The notes under the pieces: generated by a model | What the model was told of the DNA's origin: nothing | What the model saw: the letters and a program-made list of their open reading frames with translations, nothing else | The model's database searches: none | Part shown: in pieces, positions 18,820 to 28,959 of the stretch | Numbering within the stretch: the first letter of the stretch is position 1 | How the letters are laid out: every line of letters starts with the position of its first letter | From: Oceanobacter mangrovi | GTDB taxonomy: Bacteria; Pseudomonadota; Gammaproteobacteria; Pseudomonadales; Oceanobacteraceae | NCBI RefSeq assembly: GCF_019740315.1 | Contig: NZ_JAHXZR010000004.1 | Coordinates: forward strand, 370,754 to 434,753 | Reading direction: 5' to 3' | DNA length: 64,000 nucleotides | Position numbers and translations under genes: made by a program

Positions 18820-19292
18820 TTGGCGTACTCATGGTCAGGGGCCTGCTGGCACAGCTGGTCGATTTCAGCACGGAACTCATCAATATCCTGAAAGCTGCGA
18901 TAGACCGAGGCAAAACGGACATAGGCAACCTGATCGAGCTGGCGTAATTCGGCCATCACCAGTTCGCCGATCTGGCGGCTGCTGATTTCTTTTTCGTGCA
19001 GGTTACGGATGTTTTTGAGAATGTGGTTGACTGCGGCTTCGGTGTTATCGGCCGGTACCGGACGCTTTTCCAGTGACCGCAATACGCCGCTGCGCAGCTT
19101 GCTTTCGAGAAAGGTTTCGCGTTCGCCGTTGCGCTTGATCACCAGTGGCAGCGTCAGTTCAACCGCCTCAAACGTAGTGAAACGCTCGTTACAGCCCAGG
19201 CATTCACGACGACGACGCACCTGGCTGCCGTCGGCCATCAGACGAGAGTCAACTACCTTGGTTTCCGGATGTGAGCAGAATGGACAGTGCAT
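18816..19292 (-). CDS. nrdR: Transcriptional repressor NrdR
   Basis: 158 residues from [17 protein letters not shown], the universal NrdR start; the longer open frame to 19337 is not supported. A zinc ribbon (CPFC and CLGC) is followed by an ATP-cone ([12 protein letters not shown] and on). It represses ribonucleotide reductase genes by sensing ATP/dATP. It is first in the operon with ribD, and the short upstream gap (19293-19366) shows no FMN riboswitch. Confidence 0.96.
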   Translation of the reverse strand: MHCPFCSHPETKVVDSRLMADGSQVRRRRECLGCNERFTTFEAVELTLPLVIKRNGERETFLESKLRSGVLRSLEKRPVPADNTEAAVNHILKNIRNLHEKEISSRQIGELVMAELRQLDQVAYVRFASVYRSFQDIDEFRAEIDQLCQQAPDHEYAK

Positions 19293-19366
19293 AGGCGGAG
19301 TTGACAAATAAAGAGCGCGGATTGGGGCAAAAGCCAAAGCGCGCGATTCTACTCCGCCAGCGGTCC

Positions 19367-19720
19367 TCAGGCAATGGCTGCTTGCGGCTCCGACAAGCTT
19401 CTCAGCAGCTCACTGAGGTTGTGTGGCGTATGGTCAAACTGGTCGATGTTGCCCCACTGACGGAACGGACTGACAGCAAAGCCCTGGGTCACATCGTTGA
19501 AGTAGATGCAGTAGCGGCCAAAGATGGCGACGACCCAGAAACCGCAGCCTTCGTCGGCCCAGGGGTGTTGTTGCCAGATTTCCGCGGTGGGGATTTTAAC
19601 CAGTTGCCAGAAGCGGCTGGTTTCCGGTGTCAGCTGGGCAATGGCTTCGCTGATCCGGGCCATCAGGCCGGATTCATTGATGGGAGTCCAGCCACACGCG
19701 CATTCGCTTGAAGTAGTCAT
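19367..19720 (-). CDS. Hypothetical protein, Trp-rich (117 aa)
   Basis: 117 residues from the ATG complement at 19718-19720, with an aggagc ribosome site; an alternative longer frame starts at 19786. It is soluble, aromatic-rich ([37 protein letters not shown]) and shows no known domain. It is 74 bp upstream of nrdR on the same strand but not overlapping. Function not recognised. Confidence 0.65.
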   Translation of the reverse strand: MTTSSECACGWTPINESGLMARISEAIAQLTPETSRFWQLVKIPTAEIWQQHPWADEGCGFWVVAIFGRYCIYFNDVTQGFAVSPFRQWGNIDQFDHTPHNLSELLRSLSEPQAAIA

Positions 19721-19864
19721 CGCAGCTCCTTGAACAGGGCCAATGAAGAGACGCGCTGATTCTATGACGATTGTTTTACGAATCAATGAAAAATCGTACT
19801 GGATCAGACTGTTTTACTGATCTGGTGCAAGCGGTTAATAGCCTGGTGAAACTGCTGATTCCGG

Positions 19865-21112
19865 CTAAATGAGCAATCCGACAATAGCCGCAGTCATCAG
19901 GGTCGCCAGTGTTCCGCCAGCCAGTGCCTTCCAGCCCAGTGCGGTGATTTCCTTGCCCCGTTGTGGCGCCATATACGTCAGCCCGCCAATCAGAATGCCG
20001 AGGCTGCTGATATTGGCGAAGCCGCACAGGGCGTAGGTGGTGATAATCACGCTGCGGTCAGACAGTTGACCCGGCGCGATTTCGATCAGCTGCAGGTAGG
20101 CGATCATTTCATTGAGAATGGTCTTTATGCCCAGCAGGCTGCCAGCGATGCGGGCTTCCGGCCACGGAATGCCGGTCAGCCAGGCCAGTGGCGCCATCAA
20201 CCAGCCCAGCAGGCGCTGGAAAGTTAATGGTTCTCCCGCCACATCCGGCAGCAACCCCAGCCCCATATTGGCCAGGGCTACCAGCGCCACAAGCACCAGG
20301 AGCAAGGCGACGACATTGAGCCACAGTTGCAGCCCGGCCAGTGTGCCGGTGGTTACGGCATCCATGCTGCTGTGATACGGACTGCGCAGTTGCTGTTGAT
20401 CAAGACGGCCATCAAGACCATCGCCAGGTACCAATAAATGCGCGACCAGCAGGGACGCCGGAGCGCTGATCAATGACGCCGTCAGGATATGCCGCATTGG
20501 GTCGGCCATCACACCGTTGAGGAAGGTGGCGTACAACACCATCACAGTGCCGGCTAGCGTCGCCATACCGGTGACCATCAGGGCAAACAATTCGCTGCGG
20601 CTCATCTGCGCCAGACACGGACGGATTAATAACGGCGCTTCGGTCATACCAACAAAGACGTTGGCGGCGGTACCGAGTCCCAGTGGCGCACTGATCCGAA
20701 AGGTGCGCTGCAATAACCACGACATGCCTTGTAGCAGCAGTGGCAACAGACGCCAGTGAAATAACAGCGCGGACAGTGCGCTGACAACGATCAACAAGGG
20801 CAGTGCCTGAAAGGTCAGGATGAAATTATGTTGCGGGAACTGCAGTTCAAACGGCGTTTTACCACCAGCGATATAACCAAACACAAACTGACTGCCTTGC
20901 TGGGCGGCTGCTTGCAGGGCGTTAACCAGATCGGTCAGCGGCGTAAACCAGTGTTCAGAGCCCGGGGTTTTTAACAGCAGCAAGGCGAGCAATAGCTGGG
21001 CAGCCAGACCACTGATAATAATGCGGGGGTTAATCTGTCGGCGTTGTTCGCTGAATAACCAGCCAAGGGCGATAAAACAAACCAGACCAAAAACGCCTTG
21101 CGCTAACAGCAT
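19865..21112 (-). CDS. Concentrative nucleoside transporter (NupC/CNT family)
   Basis: 415 residues from the ATG complement at 21110-21112. About nine or ten membrane segments. CNT signatures present: GTAANVFVGMTEAPLLIRP, LMVTGMATLAGTVMVLYATF, ASLISAPASLLVAHLLVP and a C-terminal ALCGFANISSLGILIGG. These bind nucleoside and cation in NupC/CNT transporters. It imports nucleosides driven by H+ or Na+. Lies after glyA in the same direction, but separated by a hairpin at 21169-21191. Confidence 0.9.
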   Translation of the reverse strand: MLLAQGVFGLVCFIALGWLFSEQRRQINPRIIISGLAAQLLLALLLLKTPGSEHWFTPLTDLVNALQAAAQQGSQFVFGYIAGGKTPFELQFPQHNFILTFQALPLLIVVSALSALLFHWRLLPLLLQGMSWLLQRTFRISAPLGLGTAANVFVGMTEAPLLIRPCLAQMSRSELFALMVTGMATLAGTVMVLYATFLNGVMADPMRHILTASLISAPASLLVAHLLVPGDGLDGRLDQQQLRSPYHSSMDAVTTGTLAGLQLWLNVVALLLVLVALVALANMGLGLLPDVAGEPLTFQRLLGWLMAPLAWLTGIPWPEARIAGSLLGIKTILNEMIAYLQLIEIAPGQLSDRSVIITTYALCGFANISSLGILIGGLTYMAPQRGKEITALGWKALAGGTLATLMTAAIVGLLI

Positions 21113-21168
21113 GGCGGCTCTCCGTATAAAAGGAATCCAGGAAAGCGGCAGGTTATAAGGGGGAGGGT

Positions 21169-21191
21169 GCCTGTCCCACAAGGGGACAGGC
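21169..21191 (-). terminator. Hairpin between glyA and the nucleoside transporter gene
   Basis: gcctgtccc and ggacaggc arms around a short loop, 9 bp downstream of the glyA stop on the minus strand. There is no long T run, so termination would be weak or partial. Confidence 0.45.
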
Positions 21192-21199
21192 GGGCAGAA

Positions 21200-22462
21200 T
21201 TAACGGTAAACCGGGAATTCTTCGCACAAAGCGACCACTTTGGCCTTCACGTCGGCTTCAACGGCATCGGAGTTGCCATTTTCCAGACCTTCGAACACGT
21301 CGCAGATCCAGCCAGCCAGAGCCACACACTGCTCTTCCTTGAAGCCTCGGGAAGTGACAGCAGGGCTACCGATACGGATACCGGAAGTCACGAATGGAGA
21401 GCGTGGGTCGTTTGGTACAGAGTTCTTGTTGACGGTGATGTTGGCACGGCCGAGGGCTGCGTCAGCATCCTTACCTGAGTATTCCTTACCGATCAGGTCA
21501 ACCAGGAACAGGTGGTCGTCAGTACCGCCGGAAACAATGTTGATACCACGGCTGATGAAGGTTTCGGCCATCGCGCGGGCGTTTTTCAGCACCTGAGCCT
21601 GATATTCCTTGTATTCAGCAGACATGGCTTCCTTGAAGCACACGGCCTTGGCAGCAATGATGTGCATCAGCGGGCCACCCTGGGATTCAGGGAATACGGC
21701 GAAGTTGAGCTTCTTGTTCAGCTCTTCGTCGTCGTTCGCCAGAATCAGACCACCACGTGGACCACGCAGGGTTTTGTGAGTGGTGGTGGTAACGACGTCA
21801 GCGATGCCCACTGGAGACGGGTACTCGCCAGCGGCGATCAGACCGGCAACGTGGGCCATGTCAACGAACAGGTAAGCGCCAACGGAGTCCGCGATGGTGC
21901 GGAAACGCTGCCAGTCAACCACGCGTGAGTAGGCAGAGAAACCAGCCACGATCATTTTGGGCTTGTGTTCGTTAGCCAGACGTTCCACTTCTTCGTAGTC
22001 GATTTCGCCGGTTGCCGGGTTCAGACCGTACTGTACTGCGTTGTAAACGCGGCCAGAGAAAGATACGGAAGCACCGTGAGTGAGGTGACCACCGTGGGCC
22101 AGGCTCATGCCCAGTACGGTATCGCCAGGCTGACACAGCGCGAAATAAACAGCGGCGTTGGCCTGAGAGCCGGAGTGCGGCTGAACGTTGGCGTAACCGG
22201 CGCCAAACAGTTCCTTGGCACGGTCGATAGCCAGTTGCTCGATCACATCAACGTGTTCACAACCGCCGTAATAACGCTTGCCCGGGTAACCTTCGGCGTA
22301 TTTGTTGGTCAGCTGCGAGCCCTGTGCTTCCATCACGCGTGGGCTGGTGTAGTTTTCGGAAGCAATCAGTTCGATGTGGTGTTCCTGACGCTGGTTTTCT
22401 GCCTGCATGGCAGACCACAGGTCAGGATCGAAGTCGGCAATGTTCATATCGCGGCTAAACAT
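21200..22462 (-). CDS. glyA: Serine hydroxymethyltransferase
   Basis: 420 residues, full length. [42 protein letters not shown] and [15 protein letters not shown] (pyridoxal-phosphate lysine) are all present. It interconverts serine and glycine and loads one-carbon units on tetrahydrofolate. The start [16 protein letters not shown] aligns with the E. coli start MLKREMNIADYDAELW, which supports 22462 over the internal Met. Confidence 0.97.
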   Translation of the reverse strand: MFSRDMNIADFDPDLWSAMQAENQRQEHHIELIASENYTSPRVMEAQGSQLTNKYAEGYPGKRYYGGCEHVDVIEQLAIDRAKELFGAGYANVQPHSGSQANAAVYFALCQPGDTVLGMSLAHGGHLTHGASVSFSGRVYNAVQYGLNPATGEIDYEEVERLANEHKPKMIVAGFSAYSRVVDWQRFRTIADSVGAYLFVDMAHVAGLIAAGEYPSPVGIADVVTTTTHKTLRGPRGGLILANDDEELNKKLNFAVFPESQGGPLMHIIAAKAVCFKEAMSAEYKEYQAQVLKNARAMAETFISRGINIVSGGTDDHLFLVDLIGKEYSGKDADAALGRANITVNKNSVPNDPRSPFVTSGIRIGSPAVTSRGFKEEQCVALAGWICDVFEGLENGNSDAVEADVKAKVVALCEEFPVYR

Positions 22463-22584
22463 ATCCGGGGCGTCCTCAGTAACGTGGATAAAGGCGGCAG
22501 GCGGCCATTCAGGATGCCGTCAGCGCCAGAGATAAGAAAAAAGGGCGATTATTCTACCCTAAATATTACTCAACTGGCACATGA

Positions 22585-25500
22585 TCATTCTTCATTGTGT
22601 CGCTGAAGTTCTCTCAACTCGACAGCGCAGCACAGCGGCTCCGGATTGAGCTGGGCCTTGAGGTCTTCCTCGCGGGCCGGACGCGACAGAATAAAGCCCT
22701 GAATCTTTTCGCAACGCGAACGCACCAGGAACTCCAGCTGGTCGCAGTTTTCCACCCCTTCGGCAATCACCCCAAGGCCAAGGTTGTGGGCCATGGCAAT
22801 AATGGTACGTGTGATCTGGGCGTCGCTGCGGTTGGCAGGCAGGTTCTGGATAAAGCTCTTGTCGATCTTCAGCATGTCGACCGGGAACTGCTTGAGGTAA
22901 TTCAGCGAGGAGTAGCCGGTGCCAAAGTCGTCGATGGCGATGCGCACACCCAGCTCGCGCAGTTCATGCAGCAGAGCGAGGGTGTAGTCGATGTCGTCGA
23001 TCAAAATGGATTCCGTCAGTTCCAGTTCCAGATGGTGAGCAGATATCTTGGCCTGGTCGATGGCGTTTTTGACTTCGTTAACAAAGTTTGGATGTTTGAA
23101 CTGACGCGCCGAGACGTTCACGGCTATCAGTTCTACCGGGCTGCCTTCCTGCAGCCATTTGGCCATGTGCAGACAGGATTGCTCCAGCACCCAGCGGCCA
23201 ACCGGCACGATCAGGCCGGTGTCTTCCAGAATCGGAATAAACTCCTGTGGTGGAATATCGCCACGACTGCTGTGCTCCCAGCGCAGCAGGGTTTCTACGC
23301 CCACCGCCGTCAGCGAGCGGGAGTCGAACTGCGGCTGGAACATCAGATAGAGCTCCTTGCGCTGGATTACCTGGTGCAGATCGTTTTCCAGCTGCATACG
23401 CTCAACCGCCCGGCGGTTCATGTCTTCATCGAAGAACTGCAGGTTATTGCGGCCAAAATCCTTGGCGTGATACATCGCCATATCGGCGTTCTTCAGCAGT
23501 TCGGTGACACTGCCGGCATCGGTCGGATAAATGGCGATACCAATCGAGGCGCTGAGGAACAGCTGGTGCTTGTCGAGGTAATAAGGTCGGTTGAGTTCTT
23601 TCAGAATCCGTTCGGCTACCTGCTGGGCAACGGTGGCAAGATCGTCGTTGCCATCGCGGAAATTAAGGCACACGGTAAATTCGTCGCCGCCCATCCGTGA
23701 TACCAGATCGCTGGATTTCACACACAGTCGCAGCCGGTTGGCAACTTCCACCAGAATCCGGTCACCCGCAGGATGGCCGAGTGAATCGTTGATCGGCTTG
23801 AAGCGGTCGAGGTCGATAAACAACAGCGCGATGGTGTTGCCGGTGTTGTCGGCCATGCGCATCATGATGTCGAGGCGTTCATGCAACTGGGTGCGGTTGG
23901 ACAGTCCGGTGAGGCTGTCGTAATAAGCCAGCTTGTGAATGCGCTCCTCAATCACCTTACGCTCGGTGATGTCCGACATAATGATGGTCAGGCTCTGAAT
24001 ATTACGGGCCTGGTCGCGGATGATGCTGATACCGGTCCAGGACGTGCGCACTTCGCCATTGGCGCAACGGAATTGCAGTTCGCCCTGCCAGTAGTTATCG
24101 GCCATCAGTATTTCCAGCAGCCCTTGCAGGTATTCACTGCTGCGGTGCTCGTCGTCGAGCAGCTTCTGGGGCGAATGACCAATGATTTCATCAGCGGTAA
24201 AACCGGTGATATGAGTGAAGGCGCGGTTGACCTTGACGATACGGAACTTGTCGTCGGTAACCAGAATCGCTTCGTTGGTGTTTTCAAACACATCCGCAGC
24301 CAGCAGCAGTTCGCGCTCGGTCTGGCGGGTTTCAGTAACATCCCGGCAAACCCCCAGAATTCCTGCCATTTCGCCGTTATCATCCCACAACAGGCTGGCC
24401 TGTAATTCCAGTACAAAGCGTTGACCGTTCTTGCTGCGGGCCTGAATGTCTTGCTGAATCAGCACGTTGCGGTTGGTGATCTCATGGTGCTGCTGCATCG
24501 TCACCTGAATGCTGTGCTTGAACTCACGGAATAGCTGGCGAATTTCGCGCTGGTTGAAAATGGCGCCAACGCCGAGCTGTTGCAGTTCCTGTGGGCTGTA
24601 ACCCAGCAGCCGTTCGATTGACGAGCTGATAAACGTGAAGCGCAGACGGGTATCGGTCGACCAGACGATGTTGGTCATGTTCTCGGCGACCAGACGATAT
24701 CGGGCTTCGCTGTCAGCGATCTGGCGCTGTTTGGTGATTTCTTCCGTGACGTCGCGAGCGGTACAGATATAACGATCGACCAGACGTTCGCTGTCTCGAT
24801 GGAACGGGGTGTACTCAAACCGGATTACCCGTTCGCTACCATCTTTATGACGGAATGGACTGCGGTGAATCAGTGTCTGGCTGGAATTCAGCTGGCGCAC
24901 TTGCTGCAACGAGCGTCGCAACGCTGGCAGATAGTCGTCGCTGGCAATATGCGCTTCCCAGTCGTAGTGCAAATGATCCAGCGGCTGCGGGAAGCCAAGG
25001 GTTTCGGCGGCGCTGCGATTACAGTACAGCAGTCGTGGAGCCAGTCTGTCATCGAGATTGGCCACCAGCACGGTATCCGGCATAGCCGCCATCACGGCGG
25101 CCCAGAACGCTTCCTGTTCTCTGGTGCGCTGGGCCGAGCGTTTTTTCTCGGTGACATCGATCATGGAGACCATGATCTGGTGATCAAAACCGCTGCTGAA
25201 ATGGCCGGACAGGTCGCGCAACTGGCCATCAAAACGTCGGATTTGCAGGTCGCCTTCAACCAGGCGCGGTTGATCGGCGAGAATTTGCTGCAGCAGTTCA
25301 ATCAGCACATCACCGCTGTCCGGGAACAGCTCATCGAACTGTAATTGCAGTTGCGGCCGGTTATTGGCGCCGGACTGAACCACCGCCGCCTGATTGGCAT
25401 TGACCAGTGACAGGCTGCCGAGTGAGCCATCAAAGTTGCTGACGTCGAGCAGCCAGTGCGCCACCCCAGCTTCTTCAAACAGCGACATATAACGCTGGCG

Positions 25501-26679
25501 GCTGAGTTCCAGCTCGCGGCGGGTGCGCACCGAGGTGCTGATGTCTCGTAGTAGCCAAACGATGCCATCAAGTTGCTGGTCGCGGTACAGCGGTCGGTAG
25601 TTTTGCTCCAGTACCCGGGTTTCACCGTTGTGCACGACCGACAGGGTACGACCCTGATCGTGCAGGGCTTCGAGTTCGCGGGCATTCAGACCATGGGTCC
25701 AGAGAGCGCGTGGGTGTGGCCAGATCTCTGCCAGCGGTTGTCCCAGCGGATCGTTTTTACCGTGCAGAGTAAACAGCTTCGCGGCTTGCTGGTTGTAATA
25801 GCTGATATGACCGTCAGGGTCCGTCGAGATCAAGGCGTCTTCAATGGATTGCAGCACCAGATCAGCACGCTCTTCGGCTTGCTGGCGTTGCCGTTCGGCC
25901 TGACGGGCAACCCGCTCGGAGGCCTTCAGCAAGCGGAATGACGTCAGCAGCGCCAGACTCATTACCAGAATCAAAATCAGCGGACTGGACAGTCGTTTGG
26001 TCAGTTCGCCGAGTAAATACCCCGGGGTTTCATAAACCTGCAGCTGCCAGCCGGTGTCGCCCAGTGGCGCTTGTGCCAGTGGCTGACTGCGAGGGGCATT
26101 GGCTGGCAGTCGCAGCATGACGGTCGGGTTGGTGAGGGCAAATTGCAGGTGGTCAAGGTGGCTGGTGGTCATGTTGCTGACCAGCGCTGCCTGATCTGTC
26201 TGGCTAATGGCCCATTGCTGGTCGTTACAACGGCTGACCAACAGCAGTTGCTGGTCGAGCATCATCAAGGTCGTGGACGTCTGCAGTTGGCCAAGCTGTT
26301 GCTGCAGGCTGCTGATTTGCTGGCTGTTGAGCCAGTCCGGGCTAACCACCGGAGTACTACCGGCAACGGCCAACGGCCGGGCGGCGAGGGCACTACTGAT
26401 CAGCGGATCGGGAGTGTCCGGTAACTGCAGGCCATTGGCGACTCTGATGGCCTGACATTGCAGCAGACCTGCAGTTTGCAGTGCCTGGCTGAGTTGTCTG
26501 GCATGGTCGGTGGTGGTGTTGTGAGCCTGGTGTTCGAGCTGGTCGAACTGGTTCAGGGTAATGTTCAACAAGGTGACGATGGATAACAGCACCATCACCA
26601 GTGCTGCGACCACCAATAAACGTACCCGACTTGCCCCCGGCTGGACGTCCTGATTACTGCTATAACCGGAGGATGGCAT
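22585..26679 (-). CDS. Membrane PAS(5)-GGDEF-EAL cyclic-di-GMP signalling protein
   Basis: 1364 residues from the ATG complement at 26677-26679 (ribosome site aggaag). TM1 at about 19-40, a periplasmic sensor region of about 190 residues, and TM2 at about 232-250. About five PAS/PAC segments follow (271-385, 392-512, 522-648, 655-787, 790-910). The diguanylate cyclase domain has an intact GGDEF (997-1001) but KSSD in place of the RxxD inhibitory site. The EAL domain has ETL (1129-1131) for EAL, with IAIDDFGTGYSSL and VIAEGVEN intact. It may make and/or degrade c-di-GMP; the balance cannot be read from sequence. A PilZ receptor lies at 32820. Confidence 0.92.
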   Translation of the reverse strand: MPSSGYSSNQDVQPGASRVRLLVVAALVMVLLSIVTLLNITLNQFDQLEHQAHNTTTDHARQLSQALQTAGLLQCQAIRVANGLQLPDTPDPLISSALAARPLAVAGSTPVVSPDWLNSQQISSLQQQLGQLQTSTTLMMLDQQLLLVSRCNDQQWAISQTDQAALVSNMTTSHLDHLQFALTNPTVMLRLPANAPRSQPLAQAPLGDTGWQLQVYETPGYLLGELTKRLSSPLILILVMSLALLTSFRLLKASERVARQAERQRQQAEERADLVLQSIEDALISTDPDGHISYYNQQAAKLFTLHGKNDPLGQPLAEIWPHPRALWTHGLNARELEALHDQGRTLSVVHNGETRVLEQNYRPLYRDQQLDGIVWLLRDISTSVRTRRELELSRQRYMSLFEEAGVAHWLLDVSNFDGSLGSLSLVNANQAAVVQSGANNRPQLQLQFDELFPDSGDVLIELLQQILADQPRLVEGDLQIRRFDGQLRDLSGHFSSGFDHQIMVSMIDVTEKKRSAQRTREQEAFWAAVMAAMPDTVLVANLDDRLAPRLLYCNRSAAETLGFPQPLDHLHYDWEAHIASDDYLPALRRSLQQVRQLNSSQTLIHRSPFRHKDGSERVIRFEYTPFHRDSERLVDRYICTARDVTEEITKQRQIADSEARYRLVAENMTNIVWSTDTRLRFTFISSSIERLLGYSPQELQQLGVGAIFNQREIRQLFREFKHSIQVTMQQHHEITNRNVLIQQDIQARSKNGQRFVLELQASLLWDDNGEMAGILGVCRDVTETRQTERELLLAADVFENTNEAILVTDDKFRIVKVNRAFTHITGFTADEIIGHSPQKLLDDEHRSSEYLQGLLEILMADNYWQGELQFRCANGEVRTSWTGISIIRDQARNIQSLTIIMSDITERKVIEERIHKLAYYDSLTGLSNRTQLHERLDIMMRMADNTGNTIALLFIDLDRFKPINDSLGHPAGDRILVEVANRLRLCVKSSDLVSRMGGDEFTVCLNFRDGNDDLATVAQQVAERILKELNRPYYLDKHQLFLSASIGIAIYPTDAGSVTELLKNADMAMYHAKDFGRNNLQFFDEDMNRRAVERMQLENDLHQVIQRKELYLMFQPQFDSRSLTAVGVETLLRWEHSSRGDIPPQEFIPILEDTGLIVPVGRWVLEQSCLHMAKWLQEGSPVELIAVNVSARQFKHPNFVNEVKNAIDQAKISAHHLELELTESILIDDIDYTLALLHELRELGVRIAIDDFGTGYSSLNYLKQFPVDMLKIDKSFIQNLPANRSDAQITRTIIAMAHNLGLGVIAEGVENCDQLEFLVRSRCEKIQGFILSRPAREEDLKAQLNPEPLCCAVELRELQRHNEE

Positions 26680-26868
26680 AGTACTTCCTGTTTGATGTCT
26701 TCTGTAATTGCCCTGACTGCCCAATATAGGGCATTTGGCAGGCGCTTGCCCAGAGGTCCTGACCCGCTTTGTAACAGTAATTTACAGTGGTCAGTTCACC
26801 TGATTGGATTGCCAATAGCGGCGGTTTTAAGTAGTTTGGCGCCGTTTATCAAGTTATCGAGGTCCACC

Positions 26869-28530
26869 ATGGCACAGTATGTATTCACAATGAATCGTCT
26901 GGGCAAGATTGTCCCGCCCAAACGCCAGATTCTGCGCGACATTTCGTTATCCTTCTTCCCCGGCGCCAAGATTGGTGTACTGGGCCTCAACGGCTCCGGT
27001 AAATCCACCTTGCTGAAAATCATGGCCGGTCTGGATACCGACATTATTGGTGAAGCGCGGCCGCAGCCAGACCTGAAAATCGGCTATCTGCCACAGGAGC
27101 CTGAGCTGGATCCAAACAAGGACGTCAAAGGCAACGTTGAAGACGGCCTCAGCGAACTGATGAACGCCAAGGCTGAACTCGATGCGGTTTACGCCGCCTA
27201 TGCCGAGCCAGATGCTGACTTCGACGAACTGGCCAAAAAGCAGGGTCGTCTGGAAGCCATTATCGAATCCGCTGGTGGTCATGACCTCGACCGTCAGATG
27301 GAAATTGCTGCCGACGCACTGCGTCTGCCGCCCTGGGATGCAGACGTATCCAAGCTTTCCGGTGGTGAACGCCGTCGTGTGGCGCTGTGTCGTCTGCTGA
27401 TGTCAAAGCCAGACATGCTGCTGCTCGACGAGCCAACCAACCACCTGGATGCGGAATCCGTTGGCTGGCTGGAAAAATTCCTCGAAGAATACCCGGGCAC
27501 CGTGGTGGCGATTACCCACGATCGTTATTTCCTCGATAACTGTGCCGAGTGGATTCTGGAACTGGACCGTGGACACGGTATTCCGTACGAAGGTAACTAC
27601 ACCACCTGGCTGGAAGCCAAAGAGAAGCGTCTGGAACAAGAGAAAAAGCAGGAAGACGCCCACACCAAGGCCATCAAGCATGAGCTGGAATGGGTTCGCA
27701 AAGGTGCCAAGGGCCGTCAGTCCAAGTCCAAGGCCCGTCTGGCTCGCTTCGAGGAAATGAACTCCCGTGAGTTCCAGACCCGTAATGAAACCAACGAAAT
27801 CTACATTCCACCTGGTCCACGCCTGGGCGACAAGGTGATCGAATTCCACAACGTGACCAAATCCTTTGGTGACCGCGTATTGATCGATGACCTCAGCTTC
27901 ACTGTGCCGGCGGGTGCCATTGTCGGCATCATCGGTGGTAACGGTGCTGGTAAATCCACCCTGTTCCGTATGATTGCAGGTCAGGAAAAGCCGGATTCCG
28001 GTGAAGTTGTCACCGGTGAAACCGTCAAGCTGGCGTTTGTTGAACAGCTGCGTGACGAGCTGGACGACAAGAAAACTGTCTGGGAAGCGATTTCTGACGG
28101 TCTCGACATGCTCAACATCAACGGCAAGGAATACCCGAGCCGCTCCTACATTGGTCGCTTCAACTTCAAGGGTGGTGACCAGCAGAAGCGTGTTGGTGAA
28201 TTGTCTGGTGGTGAGCGTGGCCGTCTGCAACTGGCCTACACCCTCAAGCAAGGGGCGAACGTGCTGTTGCTGGACGAACCGTCCAACGACCTCGACGTAG
28301 AAACCCTGCGCGCACTGGAAGAAGCAGTAGATGCCTTCCCGGGCACCGTGATGGTGGTATCCCACGATCGCTGGTTCCTCGACCGTATTGCCACTCACAT
28401 CCTGGCTTACGAAGGCGACTCCAACATCACCTTCTTCGAAGGCAACTACACCGAGTACGAAGCCGATCGCAAGAAGCGCCTGGGTGCCGACGCGGCGCCG
28501 AAGCGCGTGAAGTACAAGCGCCTGGGCTGA
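26869..28530 (+). CDS. ettA: Energy-dependent translational throttle protein EttA (ABC-F)
   Basis: 553 residues from the ATG at 26869 (gaggtccacc before it); the frame is open further upstream but MAQYVFTMNRLGKIVPPKR is the conserved start. Two ABC domains: Walker A GLNGSGKST and GGNGAGKST, signatures LSGGE twice, Walker B LLLDEPTNHLD and LLLDEPSNDLD, with the P-site interaction arm between them. It gates translation elongation at the ribosomal E site according to ATP level. The last codons are duplicated 1.3 kb downstream (29779-29826), see the repeat entries. Confidence 0.96.
   Translation: MAQYVFTMNRLGKIVPPKRQILRDISLSFFPGAKIGVLGLNGSGKSTLLKIMAGLDTDIIGEARPQPDLKIGYLPQEPELDPNKDVKGNVEDGLSELMNAKAELDAVYAAYAEPDADFDELAKKQGRLEAIIESAGGHDLDRQMEIAADALRLPPWDADVSKLSGGERRRVALCRLLMSKPDMLLLDEPTNHLDAESVGWLEKFLEEYPGTVVAITHDRYFLDNCAEWILELDRGHGIPYEGNYTTWLEAKEKRLEQEKKQEDAHTKAIKHELEWVRKGAKGRQSKSKARLARFEEMNSREFQTRNETNEIYIPPGPRLGDKVIEFHNVTKSFGDRVLIDDLSFTVPAGAIVGIIGGNGAGKSTLFRMIAGQEKPDSGEVVTGETVKLAFVEQLRDELDDKKTVWEAISDGLDMLNINGKEYPSRSYIGRFNFKGGDQQKRVGELSGGERGRLQLAYTLKQGANVLLLDEPSNDLDVETLRALEEAVDAFPGTVMVVSHDRWFLDRIATHILAYEGDSNITFFEGNYTEYEADRKKRLGADAAPKRVKYKRLG
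28486..28517 (+). repeat. Direct repeat, left copy (inside ettA 3' end), putative attL
   Basis: 32 bp at the ettA C-terminus (encoding ADAAPKRVKYK) recur identically at 29779-29810. Beyond the perfect block the copies diverge slightly and end as RLG-stop here and RLAQ-stop there. This is the pattern left when an element integrates into the 3' end of a gene and rebuilds it. Confidence 0.7.
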
Positions 28531-28552
28531 TCACTGGGTTCCAAACCTGCGG

Positions 28553-28583
28553 GAAGCCACCCATGTTACACATGGATGGCTTC
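28553..28583 (+). terminator. Hairpin after ettA
   Basis: gaagccacccatgt stem pairing with acatggatggcttc (one mismatch) around a 3-base loop, 22 bp after the ettA stop, followed by a weak T-rich stretch tgctccttt. It may be the terminator used by the current ettA end. Confidence 0.5.
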
Positions 28584-28633
28584 TGCTCCTTTACCTTCGC
28601 CGCTATTTTCGCCATAACTTCAGGGAAACCGCC

Positions 28634-28855
28634 GTGCTGTTTTTCCCCTTCCAGCAAGAACTTGACTGTATTAGTGATGACGGACGTATCATCGGGCGCA
28701 TCAACTCAATTTCGATGGCGCCAGCGGCCAGTATCAATTCCATCAGGATGACGAAGTCACAGTACTGAGCGAAATCGGTACAGGCTGAAATCTGTAATCG
28801 CCTGGCCGGACTGAATAGCGGCCAGTATGACATCGCCATGCAAGATGATGATTGA
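28634..28855 (+). pseudogene. Frameshifted remnant of an unknown small gene
   Basis: Three blocks that look protein-coding sit in two frames: VLFFPFQQELDCISDDGRII from 28634, FDGASGQYQFHQDDEVTVLS from 28711, and NRLAGLNSGQYDIAMQDDD ending at the TGA 28853-28855. Outer blocks share one frame and the middle block another, so at least two indels are needed. The family is not recognised. It lies between ettA and the DUF4304 gene inside the 32-bp repeat-bounded segment. Confidence 0.4.
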
Positions 28856-28959
28856 TTGTATTACCCGCCAGTTAGGTAATTTTCAACGAAAATTACCGTC
28901 CCCCTGAACTTGTTTCAGGATATGCGAATCCTGTTTTTGAATTTGAGGTTCAGCACTTT

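Noticed and set aside
19293..19366. FMN riboswitch before the riboflavin operon
   Set aside because: The gap is only 74 bp and none of the FMN aptamer's conserved helices could be seen. The 59-bp gap before ribBX is also too short.
27403..28398. 331-codon minus-strand frame inside ettA
   Set aside because: Antisense shadow of ettA; no ribosome site, no domain.
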